A stretch of DNA of 64,000 nucleotides from Acridotheres tristis (GCA_037013685.1 CM072886.1:1488001-1552000), one strand, 5' to 3'; counted from the stretch's first letter, positions 23,101-33,475 are shown. Numbers and translations: made by a program. The notes: generated by a model from the letters alone, not told the origin.

Positions 23101-24581
23101 AAAGGGAACAGGACTCCCCCAAGCCCTGTGAGCAACTCAGCTGAGCCTCTCAGCAGGAGAACCCAGAGATCCCAGTGCTCACACAGCTTTTTTATCTCTG
23201 TCATCATTAGGAAGTCTCAGGCACAAGCTTAGAAGCTGAGGACATCTAAATGTAGGTGGCCAAGTCTGGTGCTCAAATATCTGGAAACATTTAAATTAGA
23301 AGAGAGATTTTTGAAATTCAGCCAAATTTAAACATTTTGGTTTTCAGACACTGTTTTCTGTTTTTAGGTGAGGAGATTAACCAAAGACTAGGTTTAGAGC
23401 ATAATTCAGTTTGGAAAGGACTCCATCTCTTCTCCAACCACCTGCTCCAAGCAAGGCCAGCTGTGAGGTCAGACCAGGCTGCTTGAAGGAACAGAACACA
23501 AAATCTGGAACTAGAAAATTCCAAAACGAGGCCCAGAGCTAAGGAGCAACGTGGTTTTGAAGCACTGTTTGATTGCCAAGGTCCCTGGCAAGAATTCCAT
23601 CCAGATGTGAGGGAAAGCTCTGGATGAGCACCCAACAGCAACACCAGTGAACTGTCCACAACCACAATGACAACGGTCCAGAGGTGAGGCAGGGAAAGGA
23701 TCAGCCAATCTTCATAACCACACAAGGAGGAAGAGCAGGCCAGGGGTTAATGTGAATTAATGACAGCCAGGTTTCAGTGAAGAGCAGGACAACCATGTCC
23801 TCCAGCCCCTTTGTGCTCCTTGAGGGACACTGCAATCACACAGGTGGAAGCTGGGTGGTGTAAATTGGGCCACACACCACAGAAAGACCTTTAATATTGC
23901 ACCAAATTAAGGATGGTGAGGACTCATCCATCACAGGTTATGTCCCAGGGAGAGGAATTCCCTACAACCCTCATCTTACAACAAAGGAGGAACAGATCCA
24001 AGTGGTCAAACAGCAGCAGCTTCAACAGGAGAGACTTTCCATGAGTCAATATGTGAACTATTCAAGAGTGTTTCTGCTTGCTGATTTAAAATTTACAGCT
24101 CTTATCAACGAGGAGAGGGACCATAATGGCTTTTCTTTAAGGCAGATTAAGAAGGAAAGTAAAAGTAGGTATTTAAGATAAGAAATAAAACAAGCGAGTT
24201 GTTGTATTAAAATAAAACCAGTATAATGCATGCATTAAAAAAGACATTTTTGTCCCAGCTAGAACTCAGGAGTGGGGAAAATCAATAAGGGAAATAAAGG
24301 ACTTGAAGAAATATTTATAGTCAGCAGAGTCAAGGTTGAAGAGAAGGCACTTTTCTTGTGCAAGCAACAAAGAAACCCTGACGAGAGCATTAATTTGTTA
24401 CTCCAGGGGAATGGTGGAACCATGGATAATAACCAAGAAAAGCCCTGGGTGTTCAATAAAGACCTCAGTTCTGCATTTTGAGAAAAAGCTGCACAAGCTA
24501 CTTCTACCACACACTGCTGATGATCACACTTAGGGCTCTAACCATAAGCTAGGAGATGGTAATCAGCATCTCCCACAGCTA
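23101..24581. other. Unassigned sequence upstream of an old LINE remnant
   Basis: No recognised family. From about 23890 the sequence is AT-rich and holds a 95-codon open frame (23897-24181, plus) with a Gln-rich stretch and no known domain. Because the following 600 bp is a decayed L3/CR1-clade RT region in the same orientation, part of 24200-24580 may be upstream ORF2 sequence of that element, too diverged to recognise. Confidence 0.4.
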
Positions 24582-25175
24582 GCCATTAATAAATCTGCAG
24601 ATTCAGATCATTTACATCCAGGAGGTTTTAAAGAGCTGGCCAAGAAGGCATTGGAGCCTGCTCAAAAGTCTCTGAACCCCAGGGAAGTTCTAGAGGACCA
24701 GGAGAAAATGAGTGTTTTGTCGGTGTTTTAAAAGAGGACAGCACGGGTTCTAGAGTGCCAGCCTGCCATTAATCCCAGCAAAAAAACAATAATGGAATAG
24801 CTCATATGAGATTTGTTTATTATGGAATCAAAGGGAGGTAATATAATTGCTGCCAATCAACTTGGGTTTATGAAAAATAGATCTTGTCAAATTAATTTGA
24901 TGTATTTTGTGATAAGAGCACAAGCGTGGTTAATAAGGGGAAGAGTGCTGATGTAATTTTACTTGGATTTTCCTCAAGGCAACTGCCTGGGTACTGCATG
25001 ATATTTTGATTAAGAAGCTGGAGTCCCAAACATGGCACACATTAAAGGGATTAAAAAGCAGCTAACGTAGGTCTCGGAGCGTTCCTCTAAACAAGGGATC
25101 CCTGCCAGATGGGTGTGACCCCAGCCAGGTCCCACAGGGAACCGTTCCTCAATGCACTTTTTAACACTTTCTCCA
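24582..25175 (+). pseudogene. Decayed L3/CR1-clade LINE ORF2 (reverse transcriptase) remnant
   Basis: Conceptual translation keeps the layout of a CR1/L3-type non-LTR reverse transcriptase. From 24582 it reads HLHPGGFKELAKKALEP and REVLEDQEK, matching the family's 'HPxxLKELA...EP...GEVPEDWK' block. From 24855, in the same frame, it reads NQLGFMKNRSCQINLM, matching 'QxGFxxxxSCxTNL'. Near 24947, in another frame, it reads ADVILLGFS, corresponding to the 'VDVIYLDFSKAFD' motif A region. Near 25126 it reads QVPQGTVPQ, matching 'GVPQGSVLGP'. Several stops and at least two frameshifts separate these blocks, and motif A no longer has its Asp-containing context. The element is long dead, much older than the CR1 tails nearby, and probably pre-dates the bird radiation. 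Confidence 0.82.
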
Positions 25176-25183
25176 CGTCCTGG

Positions 25184-25201
25184 GGGAAAAAAAAAAAAAA
25201 A
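25184..25201. repeat. Poly(A) tract within old LINE remnant
   Basis: About seventeen A residues immediately after the recognisable RT-like region, followed by 'attaaaattaaaaag'. It is internal to the LINE by alignment, not its true tail. Confidence 0.85.
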
Positions 25202-25423
25202 ATTAAAATTAAAAAGTGCTGATGGCAACACAAGGTCTACTGGATCAGCAGGTAAGGAAGAGGCTGAGGTCAGTGGGGTGGAGGAAAAGGAATCCCCTGT
25301 TCAGGTGGGTGAAGGCAGGTGAGGGCCAAATGTAAAGGCAGGTGGGCTGAAGAGAAGAGCGTGGCCATGTGCCCCCTCCTGGGAAGGAGCAATGCAGGAG
25401 AGATTTGGACATCACAGCAGGCA

Positions 25424-25597
25424 GCCACAGGAGGAGAGGCTGAGGGAACTTGGTTTGTTCAGCTGGAGCAGGGGAGATTGAGGACAGACCTCACTGGGAG
25501 CTGCAGCTCCTCCAGAGGGACAATGGACAGGCAGCTCTGGCCTCTGCTCCCTGTGATGGGGACAGGGCTCAAGGGAAAGGCTGGAGCTGTGCCAGAG
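25424..25597 (+). mobile_element. CR1 LINE, upstream part of a split element
   Basis: Sense CR1 sequence: 'ggaggagaggctgagggaac', 'ttggtttgttcagctggagc', 'ctgcagctcctccagagg', 'ctctggcctctgctccctgtg' and 'gggctcaagggaaaggctgg', ending at 'agctgtgccag'. In intact copies this is followed directly by the segment now found at 25975-26187, so the element was cut by an insertion of about 380 bp. Confidence 0.85.
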
Positions 25598-25974
25598 TTT
25601 GCACTGATTTAATAAACAATTCCTCAAACAATTCCTTGGGTGAATAATAATCTGTGAGGAGAACACCATTGGGATACCACCCCAACACCAGCACAATCCT
25701 GGATAAAGATCCAGCATTTCTGTTCGAGGATGAGCAGTGCTGATTCTGCAAAAAGGAACCAGCTCTGAAAGGGTTAAAAACCTGAGTGCTTTCCCCACAG
25801 CAGGAAAGGTAAAATAAATGAATAAATGCAAGAATTTTGTGTGCATGGGAAGGAGAGAATTGGAAAACCAAAGGAACTTTGGAAACCCTTTGGAGACACA
25901 AATCAGAGTTTCCAAAGTAACAGAATCACACAAAGATCTGGTTTGGAGGGGCCTTAAAGATGATTTTTGTTCCA
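25598..25974. mobile_element. Insertion splitting a CR1 element
   Basis: This block separates two colinear parts of one CR1. Most of it is unfamiliar, with direct words 'aaacaattcctc' and 'aaacaattcctt' near its left end. Its right end (25920-25972) is an inverted CR1 3' tail ('aacagaatcacacaaagatc', 'tggaggggccttaaagatga'), so at least part of the insert is a short minus-strand CR1. Confidence 0.65.
25920..25972 (-). mobile_element. CR1 LINE, very short 3' end (antisense), nested
   Basis: About 50 bp of inverted CR1 tail and core, truncated within 'gatgatttttgttcc', adjoining the resumed plus-strand CR1. It belongs to the common 'ggttggaagggacctt' subfamily, different from the host element. 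Confidence 0.7.
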
Positions 25975-26187
25975 AGGTTTAGGCTTTTAGGGTATCAGGG
26001 AAAGGTTCTGCCCCCAGAGGGTGGTGGAGCTCTGCCCAGGCTCCCCAGGGAATGGGCACATTCCCAAGGCTGCCAGAGCTCCAGGAGAATTTGGACAATG
26101 CTCTTAGGGATGCACAGGGATTGTTTGGGTTGGACTCACGATCCTTGTGAGCCCTTTCCAACTCAGAATATTCCATGATTCCATGGT
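25975..26187 (+). mobile_element. CR1 LINE, downstream part of the split element
   Basis: Continues the CR1 begun at 25424: 'ggtatcagggaaaggttctg', 'cagagggtggtggagctctg', 'ccaggctccccagggaatgg', 'ggatgcacagggattg', 'tttccaactcagaatattcc' and the terminal 'atgattccatgg'. It reaches the true 3' end of the family. Confidence 0.92.
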
Positions 26188-27195
26188 TCAGCCCAGTCTG
26201 CCTGCAACTGGGGATTATTGATGAAATCTGCAGCGCTCTTGGATGCTGGGAAGGAGGAAATGCTGAATTTTTGGGATGTGCTCATGACCCCACACTCCTG
26301 TGAGAGCCCCTGGGTTGCTCCAGCAGGCAGTGCAGGGAGATGTTCTTGCTGGGCAGGATCCAAAGCAGCTTATCAGGGATGGTGAAGGAGCTGCTGAGTG
26401 GTCCTGCTGCCCAAGCCAGTCCTCCCAGGCTGCAAACTGGGCACAGCTGAAATACCAGGAGGTAGAGTCATGAAAAGGTGCTGTTAAATCAAACAGGAGC
26501 TGGAGGAGAGTCCCAGGAATGGGGGCAAGGTTGGAAATCATTAGAAGAGTTCAGTCCCCCAGCTCCACGGACAGAAGGATGGTAGTTTGTGAGCCCATGA
26601 GCAGTCCCCTGAATGGATGTTCAGAAATAAAGAGCTCCTCAGTCTGTCACACAAAGGTGTGAGGAGATTTAAATGCAAATAAACAAAGTTAGCTATAACC
26701 AAACACCAAACACAGCACCTGTTTTAATACTGAACTCGATTGTGTGACGGGAAAATTGAGCAGAGAGGATGACAATTCACATCACACGGGTTTTAGAAGA
26801 GACAAATGTTTTCTCTAAAAGTATTTCCTAGTTCAAACAGGATTTTTTCCTCCTCTGGCTTTTATTAACACAAGAAGTCTGGGAGAGGAATCCCAGTGCT
26901 TCTCTGGATATTCAAAGTCTTTCCCTAAAGTGAGGCAGAGGATGAGGAGGAGCACTGTCCTCTGAACCATGGAAGAATCATCACATGAGTCACTCCCAGC
27001 CCAATTAGGCTTTCACACAGACATCATCAGATGGGAATTTGTCATGAATTGCCTGGAGAAAGAATTACACCTGTGAAGACCACGATTCTCAGAAATCCTC
27101 TCAGCCTTCCCATCAAGGGAAGGTTTTCTTTGCATTCCTCCCATTTTTTGGACTCCTCCTTTCCATCTGTGTGCTCACATAAACTCATTCCACTG
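26188..27195. other. Unique noncoding sequence
   Basis: No repeat family or exon. An octamer word ATGCAAAT lies at about 26673 in 'atttaaatgcaaataaac'. Confidence 0.5.
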
Positions 27196-27522
27196 AACCT
27201 CTCCTAGGAGGAAAGGCTGAGAGTGTTGGGATTGCTGAGCCTGGAGGAGAGAAGGCTCTAGGGAAAAATGGTTTTAAATGGAAAAAGGGGAGATTTAGAT
27301 GAGATATTGGGAAGAAATCCTTCCCTGTGAGGGTGGCAGGCCCTGGCACAGGATGTCCAGAGAAGCTGTGGCTGCTCCTGAATCCCTGGAAGTGCCCAAG
27401 GCCAGGTTGGATGGGGCTTGCAGCCACCTGGGACAGTGGGAGGTGTCCCTGCCATGGAATGGGGTGGCACTGAATGGACATTAAAGTCCCTTCCAACCCA
27501 AACCACCCTGGGGTTCTGTGTT
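27196..27522 (+). mobile_element. CR1 LINE, 3' fragment
   Basis: Sense CR1: 'gaacctctcctaggagg', 'gagcctggaggagagaagg', 'ggggagatttagatgagat', 'attgggaagaaatccttccc', 'tgtgagggtggcaggccctg', 'agagaagctgtggctgctcc', 'caaggccaggttggatgggg' and 'cccttccaacccaaaccacc'. About 325 bp, well preserved but lacking a clean tail repeat. Confidence 0.95.
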
Positions 27523-28625
27523 TATGAAACAGCAGCACCTTCTTAAAGCAGCACTACCGTGGCAGCTTTGGTGCCTCTGTTGAGAATGAGCCCCCATCCC
27601 TTTGCCTCCCCAGTTCATTTCCTGCCATTGCTCAGCCTAATTTTTGGACTTTTATATCAGTTAAAGCAGCTCCAATCCAACCCCCTCAATGGTAACTGGA
27701 TTAAGGACTATTTCATTTTATCATCACCTTATTTAGGAACATTTTTCTACTTATACTTTACACATCAATATCAGGAAGCTCCACAGGAATTCATGTCTGA
27801 GACCAAACCAATCAGAAAGATAAACCCACCAAAACCAGATAAGAGGGGAGACCTCTGGAACAGGGAATGTTCCCCACACTGCCAGGCACCATCTCTTGCT
27901 CTCAGAGCCTGACTTCTTCAGGGTTTGTTTGTAGAGTCCCTACCACAGGCAGGCCCTTTTCCTGGCCAGGACCTGGAATCTTTTATGGCACAGCAGAGTG
28001 GGAGGATGTCATTCCCAGCAGCCATCCCCTCCCAGGGAGAGCAGAGGGAAGGGGAGCTGGCTGTCATGGCCCGGGATGCTTCATGCTGGACTCTGGGAAT
28101 AGCAGTGGGAATCGCACCCTTGGAGCACAGCCCAGGATGGCACAGAGTCAGGGAGCAGCATCACCCCAAAACCTCCCCACAGCTGGTGCAGGGGCTGGTG
28201 TGGGGAAGCTGGCCCAGGACAAGAGGCTGCTCCTTCCACAGGCCCCAGTGCTCTTTGAGGGATTTCCAATGAAAGTTTTTATAAAGACATTTATCACTCA
28301 GGTATCACTCCGGCTAACTGAGTCCTAAGCCAGCACCACAATCCCACCACGTGTCAGGGCAGTGCATGGATTGTTCCAGGAGAGGTCAGGGAATGGGACA
28401 TCAGAGCCACAGTCCTGCTCCCACCACCAGCACCGCCAGGGATGGCATCCCACTCGTTGGTTCTGCACTTCTGGGGATGCAGGGAACTGCCACTGCCCCT
28501 CTGGAGTCAGGAATCAGAGTCACTGCAGATCCTTTTACCCTGTGCTTCCCTCCATGCTGACTTCACAGCATTTAACTGGGTTCAAAAGTGGTATAAAACC
28601 TTTGCATACAGACTGAATTTGTCCC
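27523..28625. other. Unique noncoding sequence
   Basis: No recognised family. 27640-27850 is AT-rich. The overlapping open frames at 27867-28328 (GC-rich) have no domain. Confidence 0.5.
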
Positions 28626-29156
28626 TGATATATATAAATATATGTACTTATATGTACTTCTATATATAGAGAGAGATAGATATAGATATATTTATACATT
28701 TATATATTATCATTATTTATATTTATTTATATAATTTTAATTTATATTTGTATTTAATAATCATATATGTGTTATATTATATAGAAATATATTCTATATA
28801 AATATATATTATATTATATTATATTATATTATATTATATTATATTATATTATATTATATTATATTATATTATATTATATTATATTATATTATATTATATT
28901 ATATTATATTATATTATATTATATTATATTATATTATATATTTTTTATATATTTTAATATGTATTTTATATATTTTTATTGATATACATTTATATTAATT
29001 CTATATATAATATATACGTTATTTTTATATATTTCTTTGCTCTTCTTTCTGTTTAAAGATGTCAATATGCACAGACCTCAGACACACATATACCACATAC
29101 ACATATATAATATATATTTTTTATATATATATATATGTATGTGTATATATAATTTT
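28626..29156. repeat. AT-rich island with (TATAT)n pentanucleotide core
   Basis: Almost pure A/T for most of 530 bases. The central part, 28805-28940, is about 27 units of the pentamer ATATT. The flanks are irregular TA-rich sequence, with a more normal interruption at 29036-29085. A run of this kind would unwind easily and could extrude cruciforms. Confidence 0.95.
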
Positions 29157-29158
29157 GA

Positions 29159-29172
29159 TGTGTGTGTGTGTG
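29159..29172. repeat. (TG)7 dinucleotide run
   Basis: Seven TG units at the right edge of the AT-rich island. Confidence 0.9.
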
Positions 29173-29232
29173 CCCTCTATGGCTCCCTATTCCTGTTTCC
29201 CTGTAGACAGCCATGGGATCAGTCTTGCCCAG

Positions 29233-29259
29233 CACAGGTGACACAGGTGACACAGGTGA
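29233..29259. repeat. Triple 9-bp repeat carrying E-boxes
   Basis: Three exact CACAGGTGA units in tandem. Each holds CAGGTG, the E-box bound by SNAIL/ZEB and E2A-type factors, giving three sites at 9-bp spacing. No other regulatory evidence is present. Confidence 0.85.
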
Positions 29260-29263
29260 CACC

Positions 29264-30299
29264 ACCTCACCCCTCTCTGGCTGTGAGCTGCAGTTTGCTG
29301 TGATCCCAGAAAGGGATAAGCAGGCAGATGGAATCACCAAGGAAGGAATGAATGGAAGATGGAATCATCAATTATAGAACCAATGTTAACAAATTGATGC
29401 AGGTATTTAAGATAAAGGTTCATTTTTCAAAACTATCTTTTTCTAAAAAGCAGCCTTTTCCTGAAGGCTCACACAAGTCCCAGAGTCAGGGATGTGACTC
29501 TCATGGACCTCCTGCTCCTGCTCAGGAGCCTTTGGAAGCATTCACCCAAACTCCACAGAGCCAAGAAATACTTCAGAATAAATTGTTCTTTGTTCCAAAT
29601 GTTTAAATTATTTTCCCAGGCAGGAGCTGCACTTTATCCTCAGCCTTGGGTCTAAAGGGATGCATTTCCACAAAGAAGAGTTTTATATGAGAGGTCAAAC
29701 CCCTCACAAGACATTAAATATGAGTATTAAACATGGAGGTGTTTTCAAAAGAGATAGAAGGGTTTTGAGTTCTTTTTAGTTGATAACTGAGTCTTGCAAT
29801 AAAATTTTGGGACTTGGTGACCCAAGGGCAAGGTCTTCATGCCAAGAGCCAGTGCTCAGTGCCAGACAAGGCAGGTGAGGGCTTTTCTTAGGGAAACACC
29901 ATGCTTTTTTTTTTTTTTTTTTTTTTTTGCAAGGAATTGCAAACATCACTGAATTGGGATGGACCTGCAAGGTCTCACCACACCAAAACCTTCCCCACCT
30001 TGCCAAGGAGAAGTGCCCACACCATCACAGCAAGCAGATGTGTCCCTTCAGACCCAAACCAGCTGTGAGGGAAGGCTTGGGGTGTTCCTCAGCACCTGCA
30101 GCTTCTGAAAAACATAAAAACTAAAACCCAAGGCATCATTGGCACCATTCCACTGGGACACTCCAGGCCAGCATCCCTGCTCCCCTGGCAGCTGACAGCC
30201 CTTTGAAGGGGCTGAGCCCTGGGTTTATCTCCAAGATTTCTCTAATGAGCTCTTAAACCCTCTATCAATGACACATTCCATCAGTGGATCAAGGCACCT
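29264..30299. other. Unique noncoding sequence with a poly(T) tract
   Basis: No repeat family recognised. A 24-base T run lies at 29905-29928 within otherwise ordinary sequence. Confidence 0.55.
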
Positions 30300-30590
30300 A
30301 AATAAAAATTGACATAAGGCAAGGCCTTTTAATTATCCAATTATTTTGTTTCAAGCAGCAGCTGGTAAAAAGTAAAAAGACTTAGTGTTCTTCTTTCGTC
30401 TCTGTTGACATAAAATCAAGGATCAAAGCGCCTTAATTTTTGGCCTCTGATTTTTCTTTCCTTGATTTAAGCACGCCTGTTATGAGTTCAGTGGCCTTCC
30501 TGCCCCTTTGCTTATTTAGCAGTGATTAGTGAGTGCTGAAGCTGCAAACCTCGGAGTTTGCTGTCATGGGATGAAGCCCCCATGGCACTG
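30300..30590. promoter_or_regulatory. CNE-like AT-rich block
   Basis: Unique, with 'ggccttttaattatccaatt', 'attattttgtttcaag', 'gttgacataaaatcaagg', 'gcgccttaatttttgg' and 'gatttaagcacgcctg'. TAATTA, CCAAT and HNF/FOX-like words cluster here. Conservation is inferred. Confidence 0.27.
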
Positions 30591-31378
30591 GGAGCTGATG
30601 CTGTGCAGAGCGGGCCCTCACCCCATCACCAAAACTATTTTCAATCCCACGAGTGAGACAGGCATGATTTATCTGTGGGGAACTAACATAGGCAGAGAGG
30701 AAGGGCTGTGTGGGAAGTGTTTGGGAGATAAAAGCACCTGGTGCAGGTCACAGTTCTGTTCAGAGACCTGCTGGAGGAGCAGCTTTGAAATTCCATGAGT
30801 TTTGGATGTCCAGTGCCAGACCAGAGCAGAGATTTTAAACCCTGCTTGATTTTTTTTTTTTTTTTTTTAATCCACCTTTACAGAGCAACCAGTAGATCCA
30901 GCCTGGATCTTCCCTGGATTTGTTCAAGAACAGACACTCTGTGAACACACATGGTCAGACTGATTTTGCACCAGGCTTCACCTGAAGGATGAAGTTTCTG
31001 AGGAAACCTCATCCCAGTGAGCAATTTGGACCACCCCAGGTCAGGCTTGCCCTTGGAGAGGTCTGTCCCTCTCCAAGGGAATGGTGACTCCAGGTTCCAG
31101 GAAGGTGGGGGAGATCAGGGCTGTAGCACAAGAAACAAACACCTCTCAGTTTCCTGATTTCTCCTTGCTGAGCCTGGACCTGCAGATGTGGTGGGCTGCA
31201 AGTCTCCAAGCTGGGGTGCAGAATCCATCAATCCAAGTGCATTCATGGACAGGGATATCCACACATGGAGACACAGCTGTGAGGGGGGAGCAAGAGTCCA
31301 GGAGAGGGTTCCCAACAGCCTGACTTGACAGCAGGATGTAAGAGCTGTAAGAGGGATGCAGGACTTCAGTTGGCTCTT
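30591..31378. other. Unique noncoding sequence with poly(T)
   Basis: No gene or repeat family. There is a 19-base T run at 30850-30868. A short self-complementary segment at 31046-31079 ('ccttggagaggtctgtccct' and its partner 'tctccaaggga') could form a hairpin. Confidence 0.5.
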
Positions 31379-31940
31379 TGTCTTGGCTTGAAAGACAGGT
31401 GTCTGCTAAGAAAGGCAGGACCCTCTTTTTAAATGGAGAATGTAAACCCCTTCCCTCCAAATTATTATAATTTTGAAATTAAGGGGCTCTCAGGAAAAGA
31501 TATGGGAACGGGAATAACAGTTCTTTGCTAGGAAAATTAAAATAGAAATCCAGTATTACAGAGAACAAACTCAAAACACTGCCAGAGTGAGAATCCAAGC
31601 TGCCCTGTCAGTCAGGGTTGGTGCAGTCCCATCCTCCTGCAGTGACAGATGTGGTTCTGCTGGAGCAGGGCTCCTGCACAAGGTGCAGTTTTCCCCCAAA
31701 GCTCCAGGGATGATGTGGAAGGGTCTGGTTTTCCTCTGGGATCCAGTGGGAAAAGGCTGCCTTGGTGTTCCAAATCTCAGATTTTATCTGGGTAGGAAAT
31801 GTTTGGCTCCTCCCCCTGGGTGCAGCATCTCCCAATGGGATGATGGAATTTTATCAGCCATGCACTGGGACTGCATGGCCATGAACAGGAGAGATCTCCT
31901 GGAGGAAGGATGGGTTTGGAAAGGATAAAGAACACACACA
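31379..31940 (-). mobile_element. Solo LTR, ERVL-like (antisense)
   Basis: The sequence matches my recollection of an abundant passerine ERVL-type LTR: 'cttggcttgaaagacaggtg', 'aaattattataattttgaaa', 'aaggggctctcaggaaaag', 'gggaataacagttctttgc', 'ctgcagtgacagatgtggtt' and 'ggctcctccccctgggtgc'. On the minus strand it starts TGTGTG and ends ...GACA, about 562 bp. The 'ttctttgctagg' position corresponds to the poly(A) signal (AATAAAG on the minus strand in related copies), here mutated. No primer-binding site lies beyond the 3' end, no gag/pol is adjacent, and no target duplication is visible with these ends. Confidence 0.6.
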
Positions 31941-32473
31941 GTGGAAAATTCTGAGACCTTTATTCTTACTTACAACATCAGCAGTCTTGTTTGCCTGTGA
32001 AATCATTTTGCTTAGTAAAAACATCTTTATTTTGAGGTGGGTTTATCCTTTGCTCTGAGCCATAAAAACCCCCTTTGCCTTCTTAGTTGTCCAGTAAGCC
32101 TGGCTAAACAATTATTTTCTTCTATATCAAAACTTGCTTTCATTTCTATTCCTTCTTCAAATTCTACGTTCAAAAATCTTTCTGCCAAGCATTCATATCT
32201 GTGAGACTTTCCTGTCAAACTTTCATCCATCCCAGCAAGCAGAGGAGTTTCTGTGGAGCAGGGAGGAGGTGGCAGAGCTCTGTGCAGGAGGACAACCCCT
32301 GGCAGGAGCAGAGCAGGGCGTGGGATCCTGCACAGCCCCAGGGCTGCACTCCTGGGAAGCACAGGCGGAATTCTGTGTTCGTGCAGGTGTCTCTGTGGGT
32401 GAGATCCAGCACACACCAGCACTGTGCAGGTGGAGGGCTCTGCAGAGAGCTGAGCAAGGGAGGTGCCACCCAA
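31941..32473. mobile_element. Probable retroviral-type repeat of unknown family
   Basis: The segment between the solo LTR and the 77-bp duplication has repeated T-rich words ('atctttattttgagg', 'caattattttcttc') and then a GC-richer part. With the poly(A)-signal-bearing duplication after it, the region resembles a second, unrelated LTR in plus orientation. I cannot name the family and it may be unique DNA. Confidence 0.3.
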
Positions 32474-32627
32474 AGGAGAAAATTTTGGGTGGTATCAGGT
32501 GCTCCCAGCTCCTCCAACGACTCTGAATGTCCTTGAATAAAGTCTTTTTAGGGAGCAAATTTTGGATGGTATCAGGTGCTCCCAGCTCCTCCAACGACTC
32601 TGGATGTCCCTGAATAAAGTCTTTTTA
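32474..32627 (+). repeat. 77-bp tandem duplication carrying AATAAA signals
   Basis: Two copies at a 77-bp offset share 'ggtatcaggtgctcccagct', 'cctccaacgactctg' and 'gaataaagtcttttta'. Only two differences occur across the best-conserved 59 bases, so the duplication is young. Each copy ends with an AATAAA poly(A) signal followed by a T run, as at the end of an LTR R region or a short 3' UTR. Confidence 0.92.
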
Positions 32628-33475
32628 AGCCTCTCTTGCAAGAGTGGCACTGAAAAGATTTCACAGCCCTGCCAAGGCTGTTAAACTGGGCAGTTTTAGG
32701 TGAGCTCTATGTGGGCAGACCTGGTCTGGAATTCTTCTTGTCACTCAGGTCAGCCCTGCTTCTAATTCACACAACTTCCTCTCATCCAGGGCTTCCAAAT
32801 CCACAGGAAAAGATCATTTCTACTATGGGACATTGCAAACTCCAGGCTCCTCACCACCAGGAGATGCTTGCTGAGCTATCCCTCACCTCCCTTTCCTTAG
32901 CTGGAGCTGTGAAAAACAAAAATTAAATAGATGAGAGATTGCAATGCCAAGCCAGCCTTTTGGCACTAGCACAGGGTGGGAGCTGAGGGGCACATTGTCC
33001 TTCCCAATCAATCCCTGCAGCAAAATGGTGACTCCAAGAGTTTTTTGAACACAGGACAGGCTCAAAATCATCCCCACTGTCTGGAGTCCCTCCTAGGGTG
33101 AATCTCTGGATGATCCCATGCTGGTTTTATGAGGGGACTTTGCTCAGGATATTGGCTAATTGTAGGGTTCCTGTTGATAAATCCAAGGAGTCATTCCCTC
33201 AGTTGGGATGTCTAGAGGAGCTGGACAGTAAATATTGGCCCCAACACCAACCACACATTGTGCTGCTGATGTCTCCAGGCTGGAAATATTGCCCTCACCA
33301 GCTCTTCTCCTTCAATTCTGTCCTGTCATGGCTCTGTGACCTTGGCCAAGCTCCTTTGCCTTGGGCTGCTCTGTTTTGCAGCTCAGGAAGGTTTATTTCA
33401 GTCCCCAAAGATCCATCTGACAATGTCAAATTTACTCTGATGAATGTCCCCTTGTGACATTTGTCACTTTGGCTA
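32628..33475. other. Unique noncoding sequence
   Basis: No family recognised after the duplication. 'gcctctcttgcaagagtggc' contains a short inverted repeat (CTCTTGCAAGAG, 32633-32644). Confidence 0.5.

Noticed and set aside
28801..28940. Possible CRISPR-like or spaced direct repeat array
   Set aside because: It is a continuous ATATT pentamer array without spacers, in a vertebrate genome.
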